Origin: JAUIAI01 sp963732405
Lineage (GTDB): Bacteria; Pseudomonadota; Gammaproteobacteria; Burkholderiales; Burkholderiaceae_E
Assembly (NCBI GenBank): GCA_963732405.1
Contig: CAVSZG010000001.1
Coordinates: forward strand, 2,418,001-2,482,000
DNA length: 64,000 nt
Reading direction: 5' to 3'
The position numbers were made by a program, and so were the translations under genes. This document shows positions 35,549 through 44,925 of this stretch, piece after piece. Below the pieces are notes generated by a model. The model ran no database searches and had not been told where the DNA came from. It saw nothing but the letters and a program-made list of their open reading frames with translations. Within the stretch, counting starts at the first letter, position 1, and each line of letters begins with the position of its first letter.

Positions 35549-37009
35549 ATGAGCACGAGTGGCCGGCTCAACTTCGTTCACCACAACTGCCATGACGTGC
35601 AGGTGGGTGATCGGCGCGTGCTCTTTCATATCCCGAGTTCGGCCATGTTCGATCTCGACCCGGTTGGCGCCGACCTGCTCGATCTGTTCAAGTCGCAGGG
35701 CAGCCTGGGCGCCGCCGATATCGAACTGGCGCTGAGCGGTCGCCATGACGCGCAGAGCGTGCTCGACACCTTGCAGGAACTGCGCACGCTCGACATCATC
35801 AGTGACCGTGCCGATCAGCCACCCGCCAACCCGCGACCAAGCATCACGGGTTTTCCGCTGTCGACCCTGGTGCTCAATGTCAATACGGGTTGCAACCTGG
35901 GCTGCTCTTACTGTTACAAGGAAGATCTGGCCACGCCTGACGAGGGGCGCAAGATGGCCTTTGACACCGCGCGCGAGAGCATTGAGTTGCTACTGCGCGA
36001 AGGCGCGGTCCGGGATCGCATCAACATCGTGTTTTTCGGCGGTGAGCCGCTGAGCAATCTGCCCCTGATCCGCCAGGCTACCGAGTATGCACGGGCGCGT
36101 TGCCGAGAATTGGGCAAGACGGTCGACTTTTCGCTCACCACCAATGCCACCTTGCTCAACGAGGAGCGTGTCGACTGGCTCAATGAGAACGCCTTCTCGA
36201 TTGCGGTGAGCATCGACGGGCCGCAGGCGATTCACGACCGGCATCGCATCACCATCGGTGGCGCCGGCACCTATGAGGTGGTGGCGCGCAAGGTGCGCAT
36301 GCTGTTGTCCCGTTACACCGCCCGGCCGGTGGGTGCCCGGGTCACGCTCACCAGTGGCAATACCGATGTTCTGGCGATTCATCGGCACCTCAAGGACGAA
36401 CTGGGCTTCTACGAGGTTGGCTACGCGCCGGTCACGAGCAGCGACAAGGTCTTGTACAACCTGTCGGGCGGCGAACTCAAAACCGTGTTCGAGGGCATGA
36501 AGACGCTCGGCCTGGCTTATCAGGAAGCGGCGCTGGCCGGGCGGAACATCGGCTTTTCCAACATGCACCAGCTGATGACCGACCTGCACGAAGGCTCGCG
36601 CAAGGCCTTGCCCTGCGGTGCCGGCGTCGGCATGTTGGCCGTCGACATGGCTGGCGACCTCAACCTGTGTCATCGCTTCACCGGATCGTCACTGCCAACC
36701 TACGGCAACGTGAGTCGCGGCATCGACAAATCCGCATTGAGCCGATTTCTCAATCAGGCCGCCGATCGCGACGGCCGGGGTTGCGCGACCTGCCGCATCC
36801 GGAATCTGTGCTCCGGGGGCTGTTATCACGAGAGCTACGCCCATGATGGCGATCCGCTCGCACCGGTCTATCACTACTGTGACCTGATGCGCGACTGGGT
36901 CGACTTCGGCATCGGCGTCTATAGCCACATTATTCGCGGCAATCCGGCGTTCTTTGAGCGCCATGTGCTGCCCAGGAGGGCGAGCTATGAAACGACTCAA
37001 CGCAATTAA
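35549..37009 (+). CDS. qhpD: Radical SAM/SPASM maturase QhpD
   Basis: 486 residues. The radical SAM cluster is C115-x3-C119-x2-C122 (NTGCNLGCSYCYKED), followed by FFGGEPL. SPASM cysteines appear in GCATCRIRNLCSGGCYHESY and HYCDLMRDW. QhpD forms the intrapeptidyl Cys-to-Asp/Glu thioether bonds in QhpC. ATG 35549 is used, about 43 bases after qhpA; the longer frame overlaps qhpA and is rejected. Its 3' end overlaps qhpC by 23 bases. Confidence 0.93.
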   Translation: MSTSGRLNFVHHNCHDVQVGDRRVLFHIPSSAMFDLDPVGADLLDLFKSQGSLGAADIELALSGRHDAQSVLDTLQELRTLDIISDRADQPPANPRPSITGFPLSTLVLNVNTGCNLGCSYCYKEDLATPDEGRKMAFDTARESIELLLREGAVRDRINIVFFGGEPLSNLPLIRQATEYARARCRELGKTVDFSLTTNATLLNEERVDWLNENAFSIAVSIDGPQAIHDRHRITIGGAGTYEVVARKVRMLLSRYTARPVGARVTLTSGNTDVLAIHRHLKDELGFYEVGYAPVTSSDKVLYNLSGGELKTVFEGMKTLGLAYQEAALAGRNIGFSNMHQLMTDLHEGSRKALPCGAGVGMLAVDMAGDLNLCHRFTGSSLPTYGNVSRGIDKSALSRFLNQAADRDGRGCATCRIRNLCSGGCYHESYAHDGDPLAPVYHYCDLMRDWVDFGIGVYSHIIRGNPAFFERHVLPRRASYETTQRN

Positions 37010-37310
37010 TCGAAAGGCCGATCTGCTTCGCCAGGCCGCCGAAGAGGGCAAGCTCGAGGAGGTCTACAGCATGGCGACCATCGCCGGCTGTGCGAGCACG
37101 CTCGATCCGGGCTGGGAGGTTGATCCGTTCGGCGGTGTTGCGGCCCTGTGCCAGCCCATGGAGGCCGATTTATATGGCTGTTCCGATCCGTGCTGGTGGC
37201 CGGCCCAGGTGCCCGACACCATCAATACCTACCCGGACTGGAATGCCGACGCGGCCGATGCAGCCCAGGATTGGCGCAAGCTGCAAAGTGTGTTTCCGAA
37301 GGGCGAATAG
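36987..37310 (+). CDS. qhpC: QHNDH gamma subunit precursor (CTQ-bearing peptide)
   Basis: 107 residues with AGGAGG before ATG 36987. A 28-residue leader (basic then helical, ending EEVYS) precedes a mature chain starting at M29. Aligned to the known mature numbering (offset 28), C35, C55 and C69 face E44, D61 and D77 for the three thioether bridges. C65 and W71 would form the cysteine tryptophylquinone. All are present. No Sec signal is visible, in line with leader-guided maturation and export by QhpD, QhpG, QhpE and QhpF. Confidence 0.95.
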   Translation: MKRLNAINRKADLLRQAAEEGKLEEVYSMATIAGCASTLDPGWEVDPFGGVAALCQPMEADLYGCSDPCWWPAQVPDTINTYPDWNADAADAAQDWRKLQSVFPKGE

Positions 37311-37355
37311 CGCGCCGCGCTTCGTTCAAGCTCGACACGGATCAAGAGAAACCGC

Positions 37356-38441
37356 ATGAGAAAAACAATCGTTGCCGGACTGCTCGGCATGGTCTTGTGC
37401 CTGGGCGCGGGGCTGGCGCAGGCCAAGGAATACCTGATCACCACGTCCAAGCCGAATCTGCTGCATATTGTCGATCCGGCAGCCCGCAAGGTCGATCGCA
37501 CCATCGAGATGCCAGGTACCGGTCCGGGCGCATTGAGCGTGGCCATCGACGAAAAAAAGGCCATCGCCTATGTGCTGGCCAATAGCTGGGGCAGTGTAAT
37601 CGGCATCGACCTGCGCAGCGGCAAGCAGGTGTTTCGTGCCGATCTTTCCGAGGGGGGCAGGCGGGTTCGCGCCATTCAGGGCCTGGACGTGAGTCCGGAC
37701 GGCAAGGAGCTCTACGTGAACTGTCTGCCGGTGCGAATGGACCTGGGCGAATATCATGTCGAACCGACCTATATCGGCGTGTACAACACCGCCGATGGCG
37801 TGGGCGCCAAGCCGGTACGCCGCATTCCGATTCCGCGGCGCGTCGTCATGCTGCTCGCCTCCGAGGATGGCAGCAAGCTCTATGCGCTGGGTCATGAGAT
37901 GTATGTGTTCGATCCCAAGACCGGTCAGCGCCTGGGCGAACACAAGATCCGCACCCGCGACGTGGCCGATCGCTCGCCACCCGATATTCTCGATTTCTGG
38001 AATCAATGGGAGCAGTCCGGCGTGTTCAGCACGCCTTACTTCACCGCCGACACCAGCAAGCCCGATACCGATCCGGGCGCGTTTCGTATGGGCATGCTCA
38101 CGCTCGATCTGGCCAAGCATGAATTCCGGATGGCTGAGTACGAGAACTTCGAGGTGATCATCTTCTCCACGGTTGTCAATCCGGTGCGGCGTCACGAGGT
38201 TTATGGCGTGTACTCGCAGTTATCCAAGATCGATATCCGCGAGAACAAACTGATCGCTCGCAAGGACCTGGACCATACCTACTATGCGGTGAACGTGTCG
38301 GCCGATGGCAAGGAGTTGTACGCGGGCGGCACGCTCAATGACATCGCCATTTATGACACCGAGACGCTGGAGCGCCTGGGCACCATCAAGATTCCGGGCG
38401 GTAACATGGCCTTGTCATCGATGCGCATGATCGATATGTGA
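37356..38441 (+). CDS. qhpB: QHNDH beta subunit (seven-bladed beta-propeller)
   Basis: 361 residues with a Sec signal peptide (cleaved after GLAQA). The repeats have YVTN-like strands such as AYVLANSWGSVIGIDLRSGKQV and ELYVNCLPVRMDLGEYHVEPTYIGVYNTADG. In solved QHNDH the beta subunit is a propeller flanking the small gamma subunit and helps form the active site. Length matches the family. It lies 45 bases after qhpC; its stop overlaps the qhpF start (GTGA). Confidence 0.9.
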   Translation: MRKTIVAGLLGMVLCLGAGLAQAKEYLITTSKPNLLHIVDPAARKVDRTIEMPGTGPGALSVAIDEKKAIAYVLANSWGSVIGIDLRSGKQVFRADLSEGGRRVRAIQGLDVSPDGKELYVNCLPVRMDLGEYHVEPTYIGVYNTADGVGAKPVRRIPIPRRVVMLLASEDGSKLYALGHEMYVFDPKTGQRLGEHKIRTRDVADRSPPDILDFWNQWEQSGVFSTPYFTADTSKPDTDPGAFRMGMLTLDLAKHEFRMAEYENFEVIIFSTVVNPVRRHEVYGVYSQLSKIDIRENKLIARKDLDHTYYAVNVSADGKELYAGGTLNDIAIYDTETLERLGTIKIPGGNMALSSMRMIDM

Positions 38442-40111
38442 GCACGCCGTCGGCGCGAGCGGCGCAGTATGCCTGGCTGCTCGCCTATCTTCGCCCGCGA
38501 ATCGGCCCGATTGCCGCCGTATTGGCGCTCGCCGTGGCCACCACGGCCATCGGCGTACTCACGCCCTGGATCACCAAGCACATCATTGACGACGGGCTCA
38601 TCGGGCGCAATGCTCAGGCCTTGATCGGCTGGGTCGTGCTGATGCTGGGCCTGACCGTTGCCGCGGCGCTGCTCGGTGCACTCAATCGACGTGCCTACCT
38701 GGCCGTGTCGAGTGACATGTTGCTGGCCATGCGACACGATATGTTTGCGCATCTGGCCAGGCTGTCGCCCGCGTTCTTCGGCCGTACCACCCAGGGCAAT
38801 CTGCTGAGCCGGATCGATGGTGATCTGGGCGAAGTGCAACGTTATGCGCTGGACAGCCTGCTCGCCGGCGTCAACGGCATGCTCGCGCTGATCGCTGCGC
38901 TCGTGATGATGGCCTTGCTGAGTCCAGGGCTTATGCTGGTGGCCTTCGTGCTGCTGCCGGTGTCGGTGGTCTTTCTCAGGCTGGCGCGGCCCCGCCTGGA
39001 GTCCCAGACCCGGGCCCTGAGGGAACGGAGCACCGACATCACGAGTCTGCTGATGGATCGACTGCCCAATATGCGGATGCTCCAGTCTTTGCTGGCCGTG
39101 GGTCCGACCATCACGCTGCTCGACGATACCCAGCGGGTCTGGCGCACGCAACTGCTCAGCACCCAGATGTTCGGCTATTGGGTGGCGACGGTGCCGGGCC
39201 TGTTCAATACGCTGGCAACGGCGGCGGTGTTCATCGTCGGTGGTCACGCGGTGATCGAGGGTGACCTCACGCTGGGCACCTTGATCGCGTTCACCGGTTA
39301 TCTCGGGCGGGCCAGTGGGCCGGTCAACAGCCTGCTCGGCCTGTATGTGGCGACCCAGCGTGCCCGGGTCAGTCTGGCCCGTGTGCATGAGTTGCTCGAT
39401 GCAAAGGCCCTCGTGACCGAGCCACAGCAGCCAGTGGTGCTGCCGCCCGGGCCGGGCGAGATCCGTTTGGAGCAGATGCAGTATGCGCATGATGGCGGGC
39501 CGGCGCTCTGGCAGCCGGTCTCCCTGTGTCTGCCGGGTGGCGCGCGCGTGTGGATCGACGGTCCATCGGGTGCGGGCAAATCGACGATGCTCGCCTTGCT
39601 GCAGCGTCATGCCGATCCTGGGCACGGTCGGATCCTGCTCGATTCGATCGCCCTGGATCAGCTTGCGTTCCACGCGTTGCGCAGCGCGATCACGCTGCTC
39701 GATCAGGATGCACCCATGCTCGATGCGAGCGTGCGCGAGAACCTGGGTCTTGGCATGCAGGTGCCCGACACGGCAATGCTCGAGGCCTTGAACCAGGCAA
39801 TGCTCGGTGCCTGGTTTGCCACCTTGCCCGATGGTCTGGATACGCGAATCGGCCATCGCGCCGCGCGGCTGTCCGGCGGGGAGCGACATCGGCTCGCGCT
39901 GGCCCGGGTATTGCTGCGGCGGCCGCGGGTGTTGTTGTTCGATGAAACGACCGCCGCCATGGATGGGCCGCTGGCCGAATCGATCTGGGCCAGTGTCGCA
40001 ACGCTGTTTCCCGTGCAGACCCTGATCGTGGCCGCCCATCGGCGACCATCACTCGCGCTCAGTCATCGCCTGGCGCTGGCGCAGGGCGTCTGGACACTGG
40101 AGGCGCTGTGA
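38438..40111 (+). CDS. qhpF: ABC transporter (permease-ATPase) QhpF
   Basis: 557 residues in a half-transporter exporter layout: about six helices in residues 1-310, then the ATPase with Walker A GPSGAGKST, signature LSGGERHRLALARVLL and Walker B VLLFDETTAAMD. The proposed role is export of the partly matured gamma subunit to the periplasm. The GTG start overlaps the qhpB stop. There is no N-terminal C39 peptidase; leader removal is assigned to QhpE. Confidence 0.88.
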   Translation: MSTPSARAAQYAWLLAYLRPRIGPIAAVLALAVATTAIGVLTPWITKHIIDDGLIGRNAQALIGWVVLMLGLTVAAALLGALNRRAYLAVSSDMLLAMRHDMFAHLARLSPAFFGRTTQGNLLSRIDGDLGEVQRYALDSLLAGVNGMLALIAALVMMALLSPGLMLVAFVLLPVSVVFLRLARPRLESQTRALRERSTDITSLLMDRLPNMRMLQSLLAVGPTITLLDDTQRVWRTQLLSTQMFGYWVATVPGLFNTLATAAVFIVGGHAVIEGDLTLGTLIAFTGYLGRASGPVNSLLGLYVATQRARVSLARVHELLDAKALVTEPQQPVVLPPGPGEIRLEQMQYAHDGGPALWQPVSLCLPGGARVWIDGPSGAGKSTMLALLQRHADPGHGRILLDSIALDQLAFHALRSAITLLDQDAPMLDASVRENLGLGMQVPDTAMLEALNQAMLGAWFATLPDGLDTRIGHRAARLSGGERHRLALARVLLRRPRVLLFDETTAAMDGPLAESIWASVATLFPVQTLIVAAHRRPSLALSHRLALAQGVWTLEAL

Positions 40112-40127
40112 TGATGGCGTCACGATC

Positions 40128-40826
40128 ATGACGGTGCGCGTGGGTGTCGTCGATACCGGCATTGCCGGCGTACCAGTGGGTGCGCGACAGTGGTTTGCAT
40201 CGGCCGCAGGCGGTGCCGACGGGGCTGTCGGCGGCAACGAGCAGGGGGCAGTGTCGGCATGGGCCGATCCGCGAGAGGGTGAACATGGCGCGCAGGTCGC
40301 GGCGATCATTCGCGCGCACTGTCCCGGGGCGGTTCTGCTCGATGCCCGTGCCTTCGTGCAGGGTCAGCCCAGCAGCGCGGCGCGAATCGCCGCAGCGCTG
40401 GACTGGTTGCTGAGCGAGCGGGTGGACCTGGTCAATCTGAGTTTCGGCTTGCGAATGGATCGTCCGGTGTTGGCGCTCGCCATCGAGCGGCTGCTCGATC
40501 GTGGCGTGATCTGTGTGGCCTCGATGCCGGCCAGTGGCGAGCCGGTGTATCCGGCGGCCTACCCTCGGGTTGTCCGGGTCAGTGGCGATGCGCGTTGCGC
40601 GGCCGGCGAATTCAGCCTGCTCAATCCGGCGCCTGCCCGCCGCTTCGGCGCCGCCGTCGGTGGGCCGGTGCATCGTGCCCATGACCCCGGCGGTGGGGCC
40701 AGTCTGGCCTGCGCGCATGTGAGCGCGGCGCTGGCCGGCTTCATTGCTGCGCAGGGTCATGCCCGGGACTGCATCGAATCGCTCGAACGATCCTGTCGCT
40801 GGCGAGGTCGGGAATGCCGTTCCTGA
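40128..40826 (+). CDS. qhpE: Subtilisin-like leader peptidase QhpE
   Basis: 232 residues, a short subtilase. The triad appears as D9 (VGVVDTGI), H53 (EGEHGAQVAAII) and S192 (GGGASLACAHVS), with the oxyanion region in VICVASMPASGEP. QhpE removes the QhpC leader after cross-linking. No signal peptide is seen, so it acts in the cytoplasm, as known for the family. It overlaps the next gene by 13 bases. Confidence 0.87.
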   Translation: MTVRVGVVDTGIAGVPVGARQWFASAAGGADGAVGGNEQGAVSAWADPREGEHGAQVAAIIRAHCPGAVLLDARAFVQGQPSSAARIAAALDWLLSERVDLVNLSFGLRMDRPVLALAIERLLDRGVICVASMPASGEPVYPAAYPRVVRVSGDARCAAGEFSLLNPAPARRFGAAVGGPVHRAHDPGGGASLACAHVSAALAGFIAAQGHARDCIESLERSCRWRGRECRS

Positions 40827-42991
40827 GTCTGCTCGGCAACGGCTTGTTGTTGCTGGCAGCCCTGGGACTGGCCGTGTCCATCGTTCGGCGGCGCGTGAAT
40901 CCGATCGGTGTCATCGCCCTCTGGCTGGCAATCGCCGTGTTGCTGCTCGCCCTGGTGTTCGATCGGTTCGAGCTGTCCTATGTGGCCGCCTATAGCGCGC
41001 GCCGCCTGCCGGTCTGGCTCAAGCTGGCGACGATCTGGGGCGGCGAGCAGGGAAGCCTGCTCCTGTTGGCCGCCCTCAATGCGTTGCTGGCATGGCGCTA
41101 CCGGCAGCACTCGCCAGCGTCGTCGCACACCCTGAGCCTGCTGGCCCTGGCGTTTACGCTGGCGGCCGGATGGTGGACTGTGTTCGCCCCGGCCATCGGC
41201 CCGCTGGTGACCGATGGCCGGGGTATGAATGCGCATCTGACCAGTGTCTGGATGGCGATTCATCCGCCAGCGATCTTCCTCGCCTATGCCTTGCTCTGGG
41301 CACCGCTGGGCGCTGTCCTGCAGGCCTTGCACGATGATCATGCGGCGGGTCAATGGCGCGCGATGATGCTCGGTCCGGCGTTGGCCGGCTGGTGCCTGTT
41401 GTCGATCGGCGTGGCCAGCGGCATGTGGTGGGCGTTTCAGGATTTCAACTATGGTCAGTTCTGGCACTGGGATCCGGTGCAGACCGCTGTGCTGATGCTC
41501 TGGTTGCTGGCGACTGCGCAGTTGCATGGTGCACGTTCGTCGCTGCCTGGCCGGCCGGCACCGCGCCTGCTGCTGTGGACCGGAGTGCTGCTCGCCTGGA
41601 CCATCCCGATGGCCTTGTGGGTGGTGCGCGATGCGACGCTGGCCAGTTCGCACCGCTATGTGGGTGATACGAGCTGGCCGGTGCTGGCCGCGGTCACCGC
41701 TGCTGTGACGCTTGCGGCGCTCTGGCGAATACGTTCAGGCCGACGCTGCGGGTCGAATGACACTGCTGTTTGCAAAACGGGTGTCATCGAAGCGTTGCGA
41801 GCAGGCGCATGGGCAACGACGGCGTCGCGTACCGGGCCCGGCGGGCGCCGCAGGGCGGGCGGCCAACGTCGCCTGCTGCACTGGGGCGCGCTGACCCTGC
41901 TCATGGGCGCGATCGCGGTGGGTGCGGCACTGGCCTACAGTTATGCCTGCGCCGTGGCGCAGTGCAATCGGGATTTCGCACCGTTTCGCCAGTCGCTGCT
42001 GTCCTGGGTTCAGGGCGAGGAGGCTGGCCGCATCGCCCGAGCCTTCGACCAATGGGAAGTGGATCATTTCATCGCGACGGCCTTGCTCCTGCCGGTCATG
42101 GCCGTCATCGTGCTGCTCGTGGGTTATACCTTTCTGCGGCCGGTGGTCCGACACGCGGGTCGATGGACCATTGCTTTCGCGCTGCTCGCGACGGCGGCTG
42201 CGCGCCTGCTGCAACCGCTCACCCAGCATTTTGATGGCACCGGTGTCACCACCAGTCACACCGTCGCCCGGCTGGGCCTGCTCGAGGTGTTGTTGTTTGC
42301 CTGCGCCTGGCCGGTGCTGGCCACGCTGGTCTGGTTGTATCGCGCCTGGCAACGTCAGGCCGGGGCGATCTGGCGGTATTCGGCACCGGTGGCTGCGATT
42401 CATCTGGGCGTGATGGCGCTGATCGTGGGCGCAACAATCTCCACCACGCTCGATTCGACTCGCCAGGCCACGTTGAACCTGCCCACCCAGTACGGTCAGG
42501 CGGTGGCGATCGGCGACGGGATTCACCTGAGCGTGCAGGCACCGCAGTGGTCGACTGCCCATGACGGCGCGATCGATGACGCGGCGAGTCTGCTCGCCGT
42601 GAGCGAGGTCTCGATGATGCTCAGCGAGGCGGGTGCCAGTCGGCCGTTGGGCAGCACGGTCTATCGCGACAGTGCGCTCGAGCTCGGCACGGGTCAGGGC
42701 GTCAACAGTTTCCGCCAGCGCTGCATGGTGCTCGATCATCGTTTTGCGCGTGTGCTCGAGCGCCCCGGTCTGATGATGCATCCGGCCATCAGCCATGGTC
42801 TGCTCACGGACATCCAGTTATGGATGCCGGCGCCCGCGCCTGCGTCCTCAGATACCGTCGACCGTCAGGTGCTGCTCATCATGCGCCGGTTTCCACTGCT
42901 GTCGATGCTCTGGACCGGGCTCATCCTGGTCGTGTCCGGCGCTCTCGCACTCGTCTGGTCAGGTCTGAGGATTGACATTCACCGTTCGTAG
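40814..42991 (+). CDS. CcmF-like haem-handling membrane protein in the qhp operon
   Basis: 725 residues with about 13 membrane helices. CcmF-family marks: WGGEQGSLLLLAALNA (residues 75-90), MAIHPPAIFLAYALLW with H150, the Trp-rich haem-handling segment WWAFQDFNYGQFWHWDPVQTAVLMLW (205-230) and H280 in LASSHRYVGDTSW. The usual Glu in WDPVE is Gln here. It is too divergent to be the housekeeping CcmF, and no ccmA-E, G or H lie nearby. It is translationally coupled to qhpE, so a role in attaching or handling the two haems of QhpA is a reasonable inference, not established. Confidence 0.72.
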   Translation: MPFLSLLGNGLLLLAALGLAVSIVRRRVNPIGVIALWLAIAVLLLALVFDRFELSYVAAYSARRLPVWLKLATIWGGEQGSLLLLAALNALLAWRYRQHSPASSHTLSLLALAFTLAAGWWTVFAPAIGPLVTDGRGMNAHLTSVWMAIHPPAIFLAYALLWAPLGAVLQALHDDHAAGQWRAMMLGPALAGWCLLSIGVASGMWWAFQDFNYGQFWHWDPVQTAVLMLWLLATAQLHGARSSLPGRPAPRLLLWTGVLLAWTIPMALWVVRDATLASSHRYVGDTSWPVLAAVTAAVTLAALWRIRSGRRCGSNDTAVCKTGVIEALRAGAWATTASRTGPGGRRRAGGQRRLLHWGALTLLMGAIAVGAALAYSYACAVAQCNRDFAPFRQSLLSWVQGEEAGRIARAFDQWEVDHFIATALLLPVMAVIVLLVGYTFLRPVVRHAGRWTIAFALLATAAARLLQPLTQHFDGTGVTTSHTVARLGLLEVLLFACAWPVLATLVWLYRAWQRQAGAIWRYSAPVAAIHLGVMALIVGATISTTLDSTRQATLNLPTQYGQAVAIGDGIHLSVQAPQWSTAHDGAIDDAASLLAVSEVSMMLSEAGASRPLGSTVYRDSALELGTGQGVNSFRQRCMVLDHRFARVLERPGLMMHPAISHGLLTDIQLWMPAPAPASSDTVDRQVLLIMRRFPLLSMLWTGLILVVSGALALVWSGLRIDIHRS

Positions 42992-43020
42992 GGTTGAAGG
43001 GATTGGGATAAACTATCGCC

Positions 43021-43968
43021 ATGACCCTCACGGAACTTAAATACATCGTTGCGGTCGCCCGCGAACGTCATTTCGGACGCGCCGCCGAAGCCTGTTTCGT
43101 CAGCCAGCCGACGCTGTCGGTTGCGATCAAGAAGCTCGAGGAAGAGCTCGAAATCCAGATCTTCGAGCGGGGCGGTTCGGAAATCGGTGTCACGCCGATC
43201 GGTCAGCGCGTGGTCGAGCAGGCGCAGCGCGTGCTCGAGGAAGCCAACGGTGTCAAGGAAGTGGCCCAGCAGGGCAAGGATCCGCTGGCCGGGCCCTTGC
43301 GACTCGGTGTCATCTACACGATCGGTCCCTATCTGTTGCCCTCGCTGATCCGCCAGGTGATCAAGGCGACGCCGCGCATGCCGCTGATCCTGCAGGAAAA
43401 CTTCACCCACAAGCTGCTCGAGTTGCTGCGCCAGGGTGAGATCGATGTGGCCATCCTGGCCGACCCGTTCAACGGCGCGGGACTGATGACACAGGCGCTC
43501 TACGACGAACCCTTCAAGGTGGCGCTGCCGCGCGACCACCACTGGGCGGACCGCCGGCAGATCGAATCCAGTGCGATCAAGGACGAGACCATGTTGTTGC
43601 TGGGTTCGGGCCATTGCTTTCGCGATCATGTGCTGGAGGTGTGCCCCGAGCATGCCCGTTACTCGCAGGCCAGCGCCGGCATTCAGAAAACATTTGAGGG
43701 ATCGTCGCTCGAAACCATCCGGCACATGGTGGCCTCGGGCATCGGCATCACCGTATTGCCCATGATGGCAATCGGCCCCGAGGAAAACGACGGCCTGCTG
43801 CGCTTCGTCGATTTTGCGCCGCCCGTGCCCTCGCGTCGGGTGATGCTGGTCTGGCGCAAGAGCTTCGCCCGGATTGAAGCGATCGAAGCGCTTCGTCAGG
43901 CGGTGCTGGCTCTCGATCTGCCCCAGGTCACGATGCTGCATGATGCACCGGTGACGGCGCCGAGCTGA
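43021..43968 (+). CDS. oxyR: Hydrogen peroxide sensor and LysR-type regulator OxyR
   Basis: 315 residues. An N-terminal HTH (LKYIVAVARERHFGRAAEACFVSQPTLSVAIKKLEEEL) precedes the regulatory domain. C199 and C208 fall exactly at E. coli numbering in GSGHCFRDHVLEVC, the peroxide-sensing disulfide pair. It activates antioxidant genes; the targets are not adjacent. ATG 43021 lies 29 bases after the CcmF-like gene. Confidence 0.95.
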   Translation: MTLTELKYIVAVARERHFGRAAEACFVSQPTLSVAIKKLEEELEIQIFERGGSEIGVTPIGQRVVEQAQRVLEEANGVKEVAQQGKDPLAGPLRLGVIYTIGPYLLPSLIRQVIKATPRMPLILQENFTHKLLELLRQGEIDVAILADPFNGAGLMTQALYDEPFKVALPRDHHWADRRQIESSAIKDETMLLLGSGHCFRDHVLEVCPEHARYSQASAGIQKTFEGSSLETIRHMVASGIGITVLPMMAIGPEENDGLLRFVDFAPPVPSRRVMLVWRKSFARIEAIEALRQAVLALDLPQVTMLHDAPVTAPS

Positions 43969-44016
43969 GCATCCGAACGACCCGATCCGACTGACCCGAC
44001 CGATCCGACACCCGAC

Positions 44017-44925
44017 ATGAGCGCCAATCCCTACCCCGGTATCGAAGAGAGCATCGGCAATACGCCGATCGCCCGACTGCAGCGGCTGCCCGGTCCGGCC
44101 AATGCGGCGCGTGGCAATGTGATCCTGGGCAAACTCGAAGGCAACAACCCGGCCGGTTCGGTCAAGGACCGTGCCGCGCTGGCCATGATCGACGGTGCCC
44201 AGCGCCGGGGCGAGATCAGGCCGGGTGACACGCTCATCGAAGCGACCTCAGGCAACACCGGCATCGCGCTGGCGATGGTGGCCGCGATGCGCGGGTATCG
44301 CATGGTGCTGATCATGCCGGACAATCTGTCGCTTGAGCGACGACAGACTCTCACCGCCTTCGGTGCCGAGCTCATTCTCGTGACTCGCGAACAAGGCATG
44401 GAAGGCGCGCGCGATCTGGCCGATCAGATGCAGGCGCAGGGCAAGGGCAGGGTACTCGATCAGTTCGGCAATGATGACAACTGGCGGGCGCATTTTGAGA
44501 CGACCGGGCCAGAGGTCTGGCGGGCCACGCAGGGACGGGTCACGCATTTCGTATCGGCCATGGGAACCACCGGCACCATCACCGGCGTGTCGCGTTTTCT
44601 CAAGGGCCAGCGCGATTCGGTACGCATCATCGGCGCCCAACCTGCCGAAGGCTCGTCGATTCCGGGTATCCGCAAATGGCCGCCGGCCTATATGCCGGCG
44701 ATCTATCAGCATGCGCTGGTCGACCAGATCGAGCTGGTCACCCAGGCCGACGCGGAACAGATGGCCAGGCGACTGGCGACCGAAGAAGGTATCTTCTGCG
44801 GTATCTCGGCAGCCGGTGCCTGTTGCATCGCGCTGCGGCTGGCGCAGACGCTCGAGAATGCGACCATCGTATTCATCGTCTGCGATCGTGGCGACCGCTA
44901 TCTCTCCACGGGCGTGTTTCCGTGA
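44017..44925 (+). CDS. cysM: Cysteine synthase B (O-acetylserine sulfhydrylase)
   Basis: 302 residues. The PLP lysine lies in NNPAGSVKDRAALAMI and the substrate loop is EATSGNTGIALA, typical of CysK/CysM. The short form and GRVTHFVSAMGTTGTITGVSRFLK point to CysM, which can also use thiosulfate. The 48-base gap from oxyR is made of CCGA-rich imperfect repeats. The stop overlaps the next GTG. Confidence 0.93.
   Translation: MSANPYPGIEESIGNTPIARLQRLPGPANAARGNVILGKLEGNNPAGSVKDRAALAMIDGAQRRGEIRPGDTLIEATSGNTGIALAMVAAMRGYRMVLIMPDNLSLERRQTLTAFGAELILVTREQGMEGARDLADQMQAQGKGRVLDQFGNDDNWRAHFETTGPEVWRATQGRVTHFVSAMGTTGTITGVSRFLKGQRDSVRIIGAQPAEGSSIPGIRKWPPAYMPAIYQHALVDQIELVTQADAEQMARRLATEEGIFCGISAAGACCIALRLAQTLENATIVFIVCDRGDRYLSTGVFP

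Noticed and set aside
42972..42977. TTGACA as -35 of an oxyR promoter
   Set aside because: No acceptable -10 at 16-18 bases; the best TAAACT is about 31 bases downstream.
40814..42991. Housekeeping cytochrome c maturation locus (ccm)
   Set aside because: No ccmA-E, ccmG or ccmH neighbours, and the protein is too divergent; it sits in the qhp operon instead.
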